NCBI RefSeq assembly: GCF_000007205.1
Contig: NC_005043.1
Location: forward strand, 1,116,001-1,180,000
DNA: 64,000 nucleotides
Reading direction: 5' to 3'
Origin: Chlamydia pneumoniae TW-183
Lineage (GTDB): Bacteria > Chlamydiota > Chlamydiia > Chlamydiales > Chlamydiaceae
Part shown: one piece after another, positions 36,175 to 45,336 of the stretch
Position numbering within the stretch: position 1 is the first letter of the stretch
Layout of the letters: each line of letters starts with the position of its first letter
Position numbers and translations under genes: made by a program
The notes under the pieces: generated by a model
The model's input: only the letters and a program-made list of their open reading frames with translations
What the model was told of the DNA's origin: nothing
Database searches by the model: none

Positions 36175-36427
36175 AATAAAAAAATTCACTTTTGTTTAGT
36201 TTTATTCTAACAAGAAGAAAAACGTTTATTAAAATAAAATTTTTATGATTTTTCTTTATTAGTTGTTATTAAGTGTTTTGTTTTTTTTATAATTAATAAG
36301 AAATTTTGGCGGCCCAGAGAATGTTGGGTACTAGATTGGAGTAAGAAGAGCTTAATATGGGTCCTAATGGAGGCTTTTGTAGACTCCCTAGTTGTGGTAT
36401 AAATCTTTAGCTGGAGAGGAGAAGGAC

Positions 36428-36613
36428 GTGTCTGGGAATGAGTGCAATGACTATCCAGAAGTTTTTAAAGATGACGTAAGTGCTTACGTATTGGTAACTT
36501 GTGGTCAGATGTCTTCTGAAGGCAAAATCCAGGTGGAGATGACTTATGAAGGAGATCCAGCTGTGATCAGCTATTTATTAACAAAAGCACGAGACTCTTT
36601 AGATGAGTCTTAA
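36428..36613 (+). CDS. small acidic chlamydial protein (CT849.1-type)
   Basis: 61 aa from GTG 36428, selected because GGAGAGGAG sits 6 bp upstream; a TTG at 36392 would add 12 residues including that very site. The protein is acidic (NECNDYPEVFKDDVSAY) with a beta-like middle (VLVTCGQMSSEGKIQVEMTYEGD) and a helical end. No signal peptide. It is 17 bp before the coiled-coil gene and is probably co-transcribed. Function unknown. Confidence 0.7.
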   Translation: MSGNECNDYPEVFKDDVSAYVLVTCGQMSSEGKIQVEMTYEGDPAVISYLLTKARDSLDES

Positions 36614-36630
36614 ACTATTCATTTATTGGG

Positions 36631-37929
36631 ATGTTGAAACCGATGTACGTGCTTAGCAAACGTCTTTATCGATGGGTAAATCAACTAATTAAATTAGGGG
36701 ATTTGGTAAAGAACTCACGATCATTTTCTGTGGAATGGGTTTTTATCAGCGCTCTGTTGTTGATTTTTGGATGTTTAGGCTGCGCATCTGTTGTTAAAGT
36801 TTCTTTAGTTCCCTTTCTATTACTATTTTCGTTTTTAGCGTTTCCTCTGATTTTATGTTTTCGTGGGAAGGGCTATGCTTTGCTTCTGGGGGTTTTTGTA
36901 ACTCTTTATGTCGCTAAGTATGTTGTTGGAGAGACCTTATATGTCTCTTTTTGGTTATCTGGCTTAGGAGTCTCCTTTTTGCTTGCTTTTGGGCTTTTCC
37001 TCCAAGGAGTGTGGCTTGCTCAAGAAGAAGAGATGGTAAAGGGGAAGGAGCAACTCAGGCTTTCTGAGGATTTGGATGCACAACGTAGTGCTTATGAAGA
37101 TTTGCTGCTGACAAAGAGTCAGGAGAAGGAGTTTTTAGATGCTCGTGCTCAGGGTTTAGATCGGGAACTTACTGAGTGTCAGGAGCTTTTGAAAGCGGCT
37201 TATCAGAAACAAGAGTATTTAACTATAGATTTGAAAATTCTAGCGGACCAAAAGAACAGTTGGTTAGAGGATTACGCGGAACTCCATAATAAGTATATCG
37301 AGTTGGTTTCCAAGAATGGGGATGTTGTATTTCCTTGGGTAGCAGAGCCTTCAGTAGGTGAAAGTCAGGGCTCAGAGAGGGTGGATGTTTCTAGATGGGT
37401 ATCGGCTTTACAGGAGAAGGAAGAGAGTTTAGAGCGTCTACGAAATGAGATTTTAGTAGAGAAGCAGCGTTGTTCTGATTATGAACACCGTTGTCAAGAG
37501 TTGGGCCTTTTGTTGCAAAATTTCACTGCTCTTGAAAGGAGATGTGAGGAGCTTCAAAACCTTTTAAATCAGAAAGAAACGCAGATAAATGAGCTCCACC
37601 AATTGGTCTGTAAATCTGAAGAGAAGGTCTCTGTGGAACCTTCTGCACATGCTGAAACGAGTTGTGTGGAAGAAAAACAGTATAAAGGGTTGTATTCTCA
37701 GCTTCAGGAGCAGTTTCTAGAAAAGAGTGAGACTCTTTCTTTAGTAAGAAAGAAGCTTTTTGCGGTTCAGGAGAAGTATTTGACTTTGAAGAAGAAGGAA
37801 GAACTCACAAAGCAAGACATATCTTTTGATGATATCTCTATGATTCAAGGGCTCTTAGAGCGCATAGAGATTTTGGAAGAAGAAGTCAGTCATTTAGAAG
37901 AGTTAGTATCTCGTAGCCTGTCTCTGTAA
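36631..37929 (+). CDS. membrane-anchored coiled-coil protein (CT850-type)
   Basis: 432 aa. Two to four hydrophobic helices (residues ~36-60, 66-82, 85-103, 108-128) are followed by ~300 residues of coiled coil rich in Glu, Gln, Leu and Lys (for example SEDLDAQRSAYEDLLLTKSQ, CEELQNLLNQKETQINELHQ). The paired hydrophobic segments near the N-terminus followed by coiled coil recall inclusion membrane proteins, but more than two helices make that uncertain. Its 3' end overlaps map by 44 bp. Function unknown. Confidence 0.75.
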   Translation: MLKPMYVLSKRLYRWVNQLIKLGDLVKNSRSFSVEWVFISALLLIFGCLGCASVVKVSLVPFLLLFSFLAFPLILCFRGKGYALLLGVFVTLYVAKYVVGETLYVSFWLSGLGVSFLLAFGLFLQGVWLAQEEEMVKGKEQLRLSEDLDAQRSAYEDLLLTKSQEKEFLDARAQGLDRELTECQELLKAAYQKQEYLTIDLKILADQKNSWLEDYAELHNKYIELVSKNGDVVFPWVAEPSVGESQGSERVDVSRWVSALQEKEESLERLRNEILVEKQRCSDYEHRCQELGLLLQNFTALERRCEELQNLLNQKETQINELHQLVCKSEEKVSVEPSAHAETSCVEEKQYKGLYSQLQEQFLEKSETLSLVRKKLFAVQEKYLTLKKKEELTKQDISFDDISMIQGLLERIEILEEEVSHLEELVSRSLSL

Positions 37930-38761
37930 TTGCTATAGTGTGTTCCCATTGTGCGCTGGGTTGATTATCGCATGTGCGTGCTTCCCATTGATTTTTGGGG
38001 TCTACAACGCCTTCTTTTTTTCCTACATTAATCATAGGCTCTATAGTGAAGATCATCCCTGGTGCTAGAGGAATCATGGAGCGGTTTCTATAATGTGGCA
38101 CGTAGGGGTTTTCGTGAAACTCAATTCCAACGCCATGTCCTACAAATTGGTCTACTACAGAAAATCCATAGGTGTCTGCACGTGCTTCTATAGCTTCTCC
38201 AATTTCACAGAGGGGAATACCAGGTTTTAAAATGGCTATAGAATCGTTAAGACATTCCAAAGCTGCTTGGCATATCTTCTTTTTAATTTCTGGCACCTCT
38301 CCGATCATGACCATGCGGCTACAGTCTCCATAGTAGCCATCCACAATGCAGGACACATCTATATTCATGATATCACCGTCTTTTAGTGGGATATCGTTAG
38401 GAATCCCGTGACAGATCACTTCGTTTAATGATGTGCAGATTGTTTTTGGAAATGGTGGTGAGCCGTAATGGAATGGAGCGGCAATCGCGTCATATTTCTT
38501 ATGGAGCTCTTGGGAGAGCTCATCCAACTCATTTGTAGTGACGCCCTTTTGAGATGCTTTGCATAGCTCATCTAGAATTCTTGCTGTAATTTGGCAGGCG
38601 TTATAGATTTTTGCTTTCTGTTCTGGGGTTTTGAGTAGGATATTATATTGCGAGGCGTAGTGTTGTTTTAAGGCTTCTGGAGACATTTTTGGGGGTTGAG
38701 GGTAGTGGCACTGTTTCCATTTACGTCCACTGCCGCACCAGCAAGGGTCGTTTCTTTTCAT
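37886..38761 (-). CDS. map: type I methionine aminopeptidase with SEC-C zinc motif
   Basis: 291 aa from ATG 38761; the frame also opens at GTG 38770, inside marC. The N-terminus carries a SEC-C motif (Cys7, Cys9, Cys18-His19 in CWCGSGRKWKQCH). The catalytic domain shows HYGSPPFPKTICTSLNEVICHG, the metal ligands in NIDVSCIVDGYYGD, GHGVGIEFHENPY, and FTIEPM. It removes the initiator Met from nascent proteins in the cytoplasm. The SEC-C zinc motif, also found on SecA and on some bacterial MAPs, may aid ribosome or protein binding. It follows marC closely on the same strand. Confidence 0.94.
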   Translation of the reverse strand: MKRNDPCWCGSGRKWKQCHYPQPPKMSPEALKQHYASQYNILLKTPEQKAKIYNACQITARILDELCKASQKGVTTNELDELSQELHKKYDAIAAPFHYGSPPFPKTICTSLNEVICHGIPNDIPLKDGDIMNIDVSCIVDGYYGDCSRMVMIGEVPEIKKKICQAALECLNDSIAILKPGIPLCEIGEAIEARADTYGFSVVDQFVGHGVGIEFHENPYVPHYRNRSMIPLAPGMIFTIEPMINVGKKEGVVDPKNQWEARTCDNQPSAQWEHTIAITETGYEILTLLND

Positions 38762-38766
38762 AAGGA

Positions 38767-39375
38767 TCACCCGATGTAAAAGCCTATATTAAACGCTATT
38801 GAGATCCCTTTCAACATAAGGTTTACCGACATAAGTAGTAAAGCAATACCGAAGAGTCTCTCGAGTGCGAGGAGTCCGAAATTTCCAAAAAGGCGGTCAA
38901 AGAAGCTAGAGCATAGCAGAGTAAATAAAGAAAATGCCCAGGCGATAATCATAGCAGTAAAAATAATTTCCCTAGAGTAGATTCCCTCTTCCATGTAGCT
39001 AAGGAGTGCTGTAATCACAGCAGGGCCTGTGATTACTGGGAAAGCTAAGGGGAAAAATATAGGTTCTGTTTTGGAAGTATCATCTTTAGCTTTTTCTGGC
39101 ATGGGTGCCAGCATCATTTTTATAGAGACTGTAAAGAGGAGAAAGCCGCCTATGATCTGAAAAGCGTAGAGAGAAATATCCAAGAATTGGAAGAAGCTTC
39201 TTCCAAAAGTAACGAAGAGGATGAGGGCTCCGAGAGCAAAAAGGCATTCTCTTAGGATCACCCGTTGTTGTTTCTTTCTAGAAAAGTTTTTGAGCAAAGC
39301 AACAAAGACAGGAATGGAGCCTGGAGAATCGAACAGGACATAAAATAGTAGGCTAAGATTGAGTAAGATGAGCAT
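38767..39375 (-). CDS. MarC-family integral membrane protein
   Basis: 202 aa with six predicted helices. Family marks include FDSPGSIPVFVALL near the N-terminus, FQIIGGFLLFTVSIKMM and FPLAFPVITGPAVITALLSY. MarC proteins (YhgN, YchE) are inner-membrane proteins of uncertain function, proposed to be transporters; a multiple-antibiotic-resistance role has been withdrawn. It lies 8 bp after a frameshifted paralogue and overlaps the map leader. Confidence 0.85.
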   Translation of the reverse strand: MLILLNLSLLFYVLFDSPGSIPVFVALLKNFSRKKQQRVILRECLFALGALILFVTFGRSFFQFLDISLYAFQIIGGFLLFTVSIKMMLAPMPEKAKDDTSKTEPIFFPLAFPVITGPAVITALLSYMEEGIYSREIIFTAMIIAWAFSLFTLLCSSFFDRLFGNFGLLALERLFGIALLLMSVNLMLKGISIAFNIGFYIG

Positions 39376-39383
39376 AACTTATT

Positions 39384-40009
39384 CTATAAAAATGCTTGTT
39401 GTAATCCTGAGACTAGGAGTTGGGTACCCACAATTGTTACAAAAAGTCCTAAAACGGTTTGTGTAGCTAGGAGTACTTTGTTCCCTTTGCAGAAGATCTG
39501 AAGAGAAAAGGTGGCTAGGGTAATGAGTAGCCAGCTGAGAATTAGGATTTGGAAATTGATCAGAGTATTGTGATTTCTCGCTATGAGTGTACAGCAAGCT
39601 GCTAACCAGAGGGTCCAAACATTAAAGGGAGAGCTATTGGAGAAATGCACGGAGAATATGAGGGGGACATATTGAATTTATAAGGGATCCAGGATTCTTC
39701 TTTTCCCAATCGCAAAACAGCTCGGACTCCTGCTAGTGTTACCGCAATTCCTCCGACAACTTCTATAGCGCATACGGGGGTATTCAATACTTTCAGGCCT
39801 CCGAGAGCGAGTCCGTAAAGAGCAAACATAGCGATGAATGCGAAGAAGCTTTCTCTCAGTAGAACAAGCATTCGCTGTTTTACTGAATAATTCGCGAGGA
39901 GATGGTGTAGCGCTAGGATATTAGTTAAAGAGTCTGAGGCTAGCAGCAGAATGCATGTTTGGGGCAAGAAAAAAGAAAACTGTATCATGGGGTAATTTTT
40001 TAACCTCAT
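39384..40009 (-). pseudogene. frameshifted MarC-family paralogue (CT853-type position)
   Basis: Two reading frames make up one MarC-like protein. Frame A (40009 down to 39602) gives the N-terminal half, ending PIALPLMFGPSG-stop, which parallels FPLAFPVITGPAV of the next gene. Frame B continues from about 39613 down to 39384 with LAACCTLIARNHNTLINFQI and three hydrophobic helices, ending 8 bp before marC. One missing base near 39606-39616 (for example GGG reduced to GG in TCTGGTTAGC) would explain both. It may be a real pseudogene, a strain-specific frameshift or a sequencing error. If intact it would be ~205 aa, equal to its neighbour. Confidence 0.75.
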
Positions 40010-40120
40010 TTCCTATTATTTTCAAGGGAATCCTCTAGAGGATACTTCGGAATTGGGAGAGTTTATCGAGGTTTGTATAAATTTTATTTATAGGTAATAT
40101 TTTTTAGAACAGGGTGTGAG

Positions 40121-41896
40121 TTACACACTCTGTTCTTCTGGTAGTGACGGATTGTAGAGGTCGTTTAGAGAAAACTTCGCGACTTCTGAAGCAAGTTCGG
40201 GATACTGTTTAATGATTGTTTCGAGGAGTTTGTCTACAAGGTCTTTGCTTAAGGGATCTTGGGACTGAGCTAGGAGGGGGAAAGTTTCCTCCCATTGGAG
40301 ATACTCCTGATAGAGATTTTTAGGTATGCTTTTAGTTTCTTTAGCGTAGAGTTTAAAAGCATCTTCGGGGTGGTCTTTTGAGAATATGATGCTTTCTTGA
40401 AGAGCTTTTTGGAAAGCTTCAACAATTTCGGGTTCGCTAGCTTTCGTTCCCTTTTTAGTAAAGACAATCAACTGGGGGCCTGTGGGAAGATCACAGGTAT
40501 CGGAGAGAAAGCATTTCACGGGCATGCCTAAAGTTTGTAATTTTACTCCTTCAATATTGTAGAAAGCGCCGTAGAGGAAATCAATTTTGTTTAATAACAT
40601 CGGAGAGATGAGATCAGAACTTACATTTTTGACTTCAGAGGGAACCACACCGTTACGATTTAAGGTTTCAAGTAGACGATTTAGATCTCTGGAGTTGTTT
40701 AAGCAGAAACCTAAGACTTTGCCATTTAGGTCTTCAAATTTGTAGATGGGGTCCTGACTTCTGTAGAGAAATCCTTGCAGGGAACTGTCTATCAATCTCC
40801 CTACGATTTGTATTGGCATGCCTTTTATGGAGGTCTTCATGATGCCGAGAGCATGGTAAAGGGCCATATCTACTTGTTCAAATAGAACGTGGGGAACAGC
40901 AGAACTTGAGTCTGTATTTTTTTGAAGTTGTAGATCCAAACCGTGTTGTTTGAAGTATCCTTTGGCTACTCCTGCATAGAGGGGAATATGGTTAGGATTG
41001 GGGGTCCAATCGAGTAAAAGTGTTAGTGAAGTAAGATTTTTTTTGTCAGGAGGAGATTTAGAGTTTCCTTTCCAGGGAATAAGCATTATAGGAATTAAGG
41101 CGAGTACGGATAAAGCTTTTTTAGCTACGGATTTGTGCTTAAGGCTCATCCGTTTTACTCGGAATAGTGAAAAAATCAATTTTTCAATTAACAAGGTGAT
41201 TTGGAAGAGGCTGAGGGTGAGAATTGAGAGAGTCGCGAGTCCTGCGAATGCTAATTCCATTTCATAATTTCTGCGGCTTTCGAGCATAAGGATGCCGAGA
41301 CCCGATTGGGAGGCTACCCATTCTCCTGCAATGGCAGCAAATCCTGCAGATCCTATAGCAATTTTTAATCCCGAGAATATGTGGGGGAGAGCGTGGGGAA
41401 TCCGGAGTTTGATCAGGAGTTGGAATTTTGTAGCTCCGCAAAGGACGAATTGCTCTATAAGTTCTTCTGGTGTTGATAAGATGCCCTGATAGATAGTCAG
41501 GGTGAGCGGAAAGAATATGGTGAGTGCTGTAGGGACGATTACAGCACCGATTCCCCAGCCAAACCAAAGTACAATCAGTGGAGCCAGAGCAAACATAGGA
41601 GTGCACTGTAGCAGGATGAAAAGAGGTTGTAGGAGATCTTTAGCTGATTTATAAGACAACATAATTGTTGCTAGAACAATGGAGAGAGTAATCGCAAGGA
41701 AGAACCCTCCTAGAATCGCTTTTAAGGTGTGCCAAGCAGATGTTAACAAGAGTGGAAGGGATTGGAGAGTACTAGAGGCAATGCTCGAGGGGGGAGGGCA
41801 GAAAAAGGAAAACGTGGGTCGGTGGCGTGACGTCATCTCCCAAAGAAATAGCAGGGAAAAAACGATAACAAAGTAGAAAATAAATTTTTTTTTCAT
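40121..41896 (-). CDS. ABC transporter permease fused to an NMT1/ThiY-like substrate-binding domain
   Basis: 591 aa. The N-terminal ~260 residues are a TauC/SsuC-type permease with the EAA-like loop VLCGATKFQLLIKLRIPHAL. After a linker (~265-285), residues ~285-580 form a periplasmic-binding domain starting LTLLLDWTPNPNHIPLYAGV, the signature of pyrimidine-precursor (HMP) binders of the ThiY/Thi5 type. Such importers supply thiamine precursors, but riboflavin- or sulfonate-type substrates are possible. Permease and binding protein are usually separate genes. No ATPase gene is adjacent. It lies on the minus strand, divergent from fumC by 51 bp. Confidence 0.85.
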   Translation of the reverse strand: MKKKFIFYFVIVFSLLFLWEMTSRHRPTFSFFCPPPSSIASSTLQSLPLLLTSAWHTLKAILGGFFLAITLSIVLATIMLSYKSAKDLLQPLFILLQCTPMFALAPLIVLWFGWGIGAVIVPTALTIFFPLTLTIYQGILSTPEELIEQFVLCGATKFQLLIKLRIPHALPHIFSGLKIAIGSAGFAAIAGEWVASQSGLGILMLESRRNYEMELAFAGLATLSILTLSLFQITLLIEKLIFSLFRVKRMSLKHKSVAKKALSVLALIPIMLIPWKGNSKSPPDKKNLTSLTLLLDWTPNPNHIPLYAGVAKGYFKQHGLDLQLQKNTDSSSAVPHVLFEQVDMALYHALGIMKTSIKGMPIQIVGRLIDSSLQGFLYRSQDPIYKFEDLNGKVLGFCLNNSRDLNRLLETLNRNGVVPSEVKNVSSDLISPMLLNKIDFLYGAFYNIEGVKLQTLGMPVKCFLSDTCDLPTGPQLIVFTKKGTKASEPEIVEAFQKALQESIIFSKDHPEDAFKLYAKETKSIPKNLYQEYLQWEETFPLLAQSQDPLSKDLVDKLLETIIKQYPELASEVAKFSLNDLYNPSLPEEQSV

Positions 41897-41947
41897 TTTT
41901 GAAGTAATTAACGAGAAAATAGCCTAAATCATAGGGGAAATATAGAT

Positions 41948-43330
41948 ATGCGACAAGAAAAGGATAGTTTAGGAATCGTAGAAGTTCCTGAGGATAAGTT
42001 ATATGGAGCTCAAACTATGCGTTCTAGGAATTTTTTTTCTTGGGGACCTGAGTTGATGCCTTATGAGGTAATACGAGCTCTCGTATGGATTAAAAAATGT
42101 GCTGCTCAGGCGAATCAAGATTTAGGATTTTTGGATTCCAAGCATTGCGATATGATTGTTGCTGCTGCCGATGAGATTTTAGAGGGAGGTTTTGAAGAGC
42201 ATTTCCCTTTAAAAGTTTGGCAGACAGGGAGCGGCACACAATCTAATATGAATGTGAATGAGGTGATTGCGAATCTTGCCATTCGTCATCACGGAGGGGT
42301 GTTAGGCAGTAAGGATCCTATCCATCCTAATGATCATGTGAATAAGTCCCAATCGTCCAATGATGTTTTCCCTACAGCAATGCATATCGCTGCTGTGATT
42401 AGTTTAAAAAATAAGTTAATTCCAGCTTTAGATCATATGATTCGGGTGTTAGATGCTAAAGTGGAAGAATTTCGTCATGATGTAAAGATAGGACGGACCC
42501 ATCTTATGGATGCGGTGCCTATGACGTTGGGTCAGGAATTTTCTGGTTATAGCAGTCAATTGCGTCACTGCTTAGAGAGTATAGCATTTTCTTTAGCTCA
42601 TTTATATGAACTTGCGATTGGAGCTACTGCTGTAGGGACTGGGTTGAATGTTCCTGAAGGGTTCGTGGAAAAGATCATCCATTATTTAAGGAAGGAAACA
42701 GATGAACCGTTTATTCCAGCTTCCAATTATTTTTCAGCACTGTCTTGTCACGATGCTTTAGTAGATGCCCATGGGTCTTTAGCAACTTTAGCATGTGCTT
42801 TAACTAAGATAGCTACGGATTTGAGCTTTTTAGGTTCAGGACCCAGGTGTGGGTTGGGTGAGTTATTTTTCCCTGAAAATGAACCAGGATCTTCTATCAT
42901 GCCTGGTAAAGTCAATCCTACGCAGTGTGAAGCTCTCCAAATGGTTTGTGCTCAAGTTCTTGGGAATAATCAAACAGTGATTATTGGAGGAAGTCGAGGA
43001 AATTTTGAGCTTAATGTGATGAAGCCTGTGATCATCTATAATTTCCTGCAGTCTGTGGATCTCCTTTCTGAGGGGATGAGGGCTTTCTCTGAATTCTTTG
43101 TGAAAGGATTAAAAGTAAATAAAGCTCGTTTACAAGATAATATCAATAATTCTTTGATGTTGGTTACAGCTTTAGCTCCTGTATTAGGTTACGACAAGTG
43201 TTCGAAAGCAGCACTGAAAGCATTTCATGAATCTATATCTTTGAAGGAGGCGTGTCTAGCTTTGGGATATCTTTCTGAGAAGGAATTTGATCGTTTAGTG
43301 GTTCCTGAGAATATGGTGGGAAACCATTAG
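41948..43330 (+). CDS. fumC: class II fumarate hydratase
   Basis: 460 aa. Superfamily signature GSSIMPGKVNP (~318-328) carries the catalytic loop Ser. GSGTQSNMN (~97-105), NDHVNKSQSSNDVFPTAMH and GRTHLMDAVP are family hallmarks; His of GRTHLMD is the expected active-site His. It interconverts fumarate and malate in the cytoplasm without iron-sulfur clusters. Chlamydiae have an incomplete TCA cycle in which FumC and MdhC (also in this window) form the C4 end. A single-gene unit is likely. Confidence 0.96.
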   Translation: MRQEKDSLGIVEVPEDKLYGAQTMRSRNFFSWGPELMPYEVIRALVWIKKCAAQANQDLGFLDSKHCDMIVAAADEILEGGFEEHFPLKVWQTGSGTQSNMNVNEVIANLAIRHHGGVLGSKDPIHPNDHVNKSQSSNDVFPTAMHIAAVISLKNKLIPALDHMIRVLDAKVEEFRHDVKIGRTHLMDAVPMTLGQEFSGYSSQLRHCLESIAFSLAHLYELAIGATAVGTGLNVPEGFVEKIIHYLRKETDEPFIPASNYFSALSCHDALVDAHGSLATLACALTKIATDLSFLGSGPRCGLGELFFPENEPGSSIMPGKVNPTQCEALQMVCAQVLGNNQTVIIGGSRGNFELNVMKPVIIYNFLQSVDLLSEGMRAFSEFFVKGLKVNKARLQDNINNSLMLVTALAPVLGYDKCSKAALKAFHESISLKEACLALGYLSEKEFDRLVVPENMVGNH

Positions 43331-43431
43331 AATTTTTTAAAGAGAGCGAACGCTGAGTGTATTGTAAAGTACCGTAGCGTACGTTTTCTCTTCCCTTGTT
43401 ATGAAAATCTTTAAGGTTGCTTTTCTAGGAT

Positions 43432-45129
43432 TTAGACTAAATGACGAGTTGAAGTTTTGCTCTCTAGATTTGTTAGAGCTTGGGCAAATAGGAGAGCACT
43501 TTTAATATTTGAGAAGATATGGTCCACCCCAATCAGTTCATCTAGATGATAACGTTTCAGGTCAGCAAGGGGAGTTTTCTTAACTCCAGCGAGGAGAAGT
43601 AGGGTCCCTTGACGATCACATTCCAAGAAAAATTCTTCGAGAGCATGCATAGCTGAGGCATCTATTGTGGGGACTCGCGTCATGCATAGAATAAAGATTT
43701 TAGGGGGTTTTTCTATATCATTAAGAAGATTCTTTAATCTATCTGCAATTCCGAAGAAGAAAGGACCATTAATTTCGTAGATCTCTGTGTTTTGAGGAAC
43801 TTCAGCTTTGCTTAAAAAGTCTGAATCCTTATCGAAGTATTTGGCTGTGGAGATCACATCGGAAAGATCACTCATTTGTTTCATAAATAAGAATGCCGCT
43901 AGCATCATTCCTACTTGTACAGCTGCTGTAATCGTTGTCATTACCGTGAGGATGAAGACAGTGAGGAGAACCACAATATCTTTTTTAGGAGCGGTAAAGA
44001 GATGGATAAAGTGGTGGATTTCGCTCATATTCCATGCAATCAAAATCAAAACGGCAGCGAGGCAGGTGAGAGGAATTTTGACAGTGAGTGGGGCCAGAAG
44101 AAGTAAAATAAAGCAAATAAAGATGGAGTGAACGATTCCTGCTATGGGAGTTGTTGCTTCAGACTTGATGCTGGCTGCTGTGCGAGATAGCGACCCTGTG
44201 ACGGGGATTCCTGAAAATAATGAGGTTCCGATGTTTGCTACCCCTTGGGCGACAAGCTGACAGTTGGATTGGTGACGCCATCCTGTCATTCCGTCCGCGA
44301 CCACGGCAGATAGTAAAGTCTCCAATCCCGATAAGACTGCAATGGTCAGAGCGTCTGGCATCAGTTGAAGAATTTTGGTGATGCTCAGTTGTGGGATTTT
44401 AGGTAAAGGAATCGCGGTAGGTAGAGTTCCGTAACGACTGCCGATGGTAGGAATATCGATTTTAAGTAACCAAACGAGGGTGGTCGCCGTTACAATTGCA
44501 ATCATGACTCCAGGATAGCGAGGCTTGTAGTTTCGGAAGTAGATCATGATCAATAGGGTAAAGAGACCCACCGCGAAGGACTTACTGTCCCAAGTCCATA
44601 AATGATCCCAGTAAGCTATCCATTTAGGGAGGAAATCTGCAGGAATATTAGCTCCCATTTGCAGACCCAGGAAATCTTTAATTTGCGAGGAGAATATAAT
44701 GATCGCAAGTCCTGTGGTGAGTCCTGTGACAACGGGATAGGGCATGTATTTAATGAACGTGCCTAAGCCAGTGAGTCCGAAGGCGATAAGAAAGACGCCG
44801 GCCAGCAATGTGACGGTAAAAAGCGCCTCAGCCCCGTATTTTGCAGATAAGCAGTATAAAATAGAAATAAAGGCACTGGATGGCCCTGAAATCAGAACGT
44901 TACTTCCTCCCATAGCCGAAGCGAGAAGGCCTCCGATAATAGAAGCTAACAGTCCCTGAATTGGGGAGACTCCGACACCAATGGCTATGGCAATAGCAAA
45001 AGGAAAGGCTAGGATTCCTACAGTAATTCCTGCTTGGAAATCCTTTTTAAAAGTATTAAACGAATAGCCTTCTTTGATACTTGTGTAGAGTTTAGGGATG
45101 AAGTTTTTAAATGCCCAAGGGACTTTCAC
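43432..45129 (-). CDS. SulP-family anion transporter with STAS domain
   Basis: 565 aa. About 10-12 membrane helices (~25-415) include the SulP marks FPFAIAIAIGVGVSPIQGLL and GLLASAMGGSNVLISGPSSA. A C-terminal STAS domain (~455-550) contains PFFFGIADRL and TRVPTIDASAMHALEEF. SulP proteins move sulfate, bicarbonate, C4-dicarboxylates or other anions; E. coli YchM (DauA) carries succinate. Placement beside fumC makes a dicarboxylate role attractive, but the substrate cannot be read from sequence. Start ATG 45129. Confidence 0.88.
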   Translation of the reverse strand: MKVPWAFKNFIPKLYTSIKEGYSFNTFKKDFQAGITVGILAFPFAIAIAIGVGVSPIQGLLASIIGGLLASAMGGSNVLISGPSSAFISILYCLSAKYGAEALFTVTLLAGVFLIAFGLTGLGTFIKYMPYPVVTGLTTGLAIIIFSSQIKDFLGLQMGANIPADFLPKWIAYWDHLWTWDSKSFAVGLFTLLIMIYFRNYKPRYPGVMIAIVTATTLVWLLKIDIPTIGSRYGTLPTAIPLPKIPQLSITKILQLMPDALTIAVLSGLETLLSAVVADGMTGWRHQSNCQLVAQGVANIGTSLFSGIPVTGSLSRTAASIKSEATTPIAGIVHSIFICFILLLLAPLTVKIPLTCLAAVLILIAWNMSEIHHFIHLFTAPKKDIVVLLTVFILTVMTTITAAVQVGMMLAAFLFMKQMSDLSDVISTAKYFDKDSDFLSKAEVPQNTEIYEINGPFFFGIADRLKNLLNDIEKPPKIFILCMTRVPTIDASAMHALEEFFLECDRQGTLLLLAGVKKTPLADLKRYHLDELIGVDHIFSNIKSALLFAQALTNLESKTSTRHLV

Positions 45130-45187
45130 GATGCAATAACCTAAAGTAGAAGCCAGTGCTTACCATTTTTTCGATTCCTTTGAATCT

Positions 45188-45216
45188 TTGTCAAATGGTT
45201 CGTGCAATTTTTTAAT
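45188..45216 (+). promoter_or_regulatory. candidate promoter for the NhaD-type antiporter gene
   Basis: TTGTCA (45188-45193), 17 bp, TTTAAT (45211-45216). It is ~120 bp before the start codon in the divergent gap with the SulP gene. Hexamers are moderate matches only. Confidence 0.33.
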
Positions 45217-45336
45217 CTTTTTTCTTCATATTCTCTGTCTAGGGATCCGTAAAAGAATAATTACAAAAATTTTTCCTTCTTTACCTCTGTAAGAGTTAGG
45301 AGTAAAGTAGATCACGAAATCATTTTAGAGGTGACC

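Noticed and set aside
43330..43431. Terminator between fumC and the SulP gene
   Set aside because: Only short, interrupted complementarities (such as AGCG/CGCT) were found, with no convincing stem and T-run.
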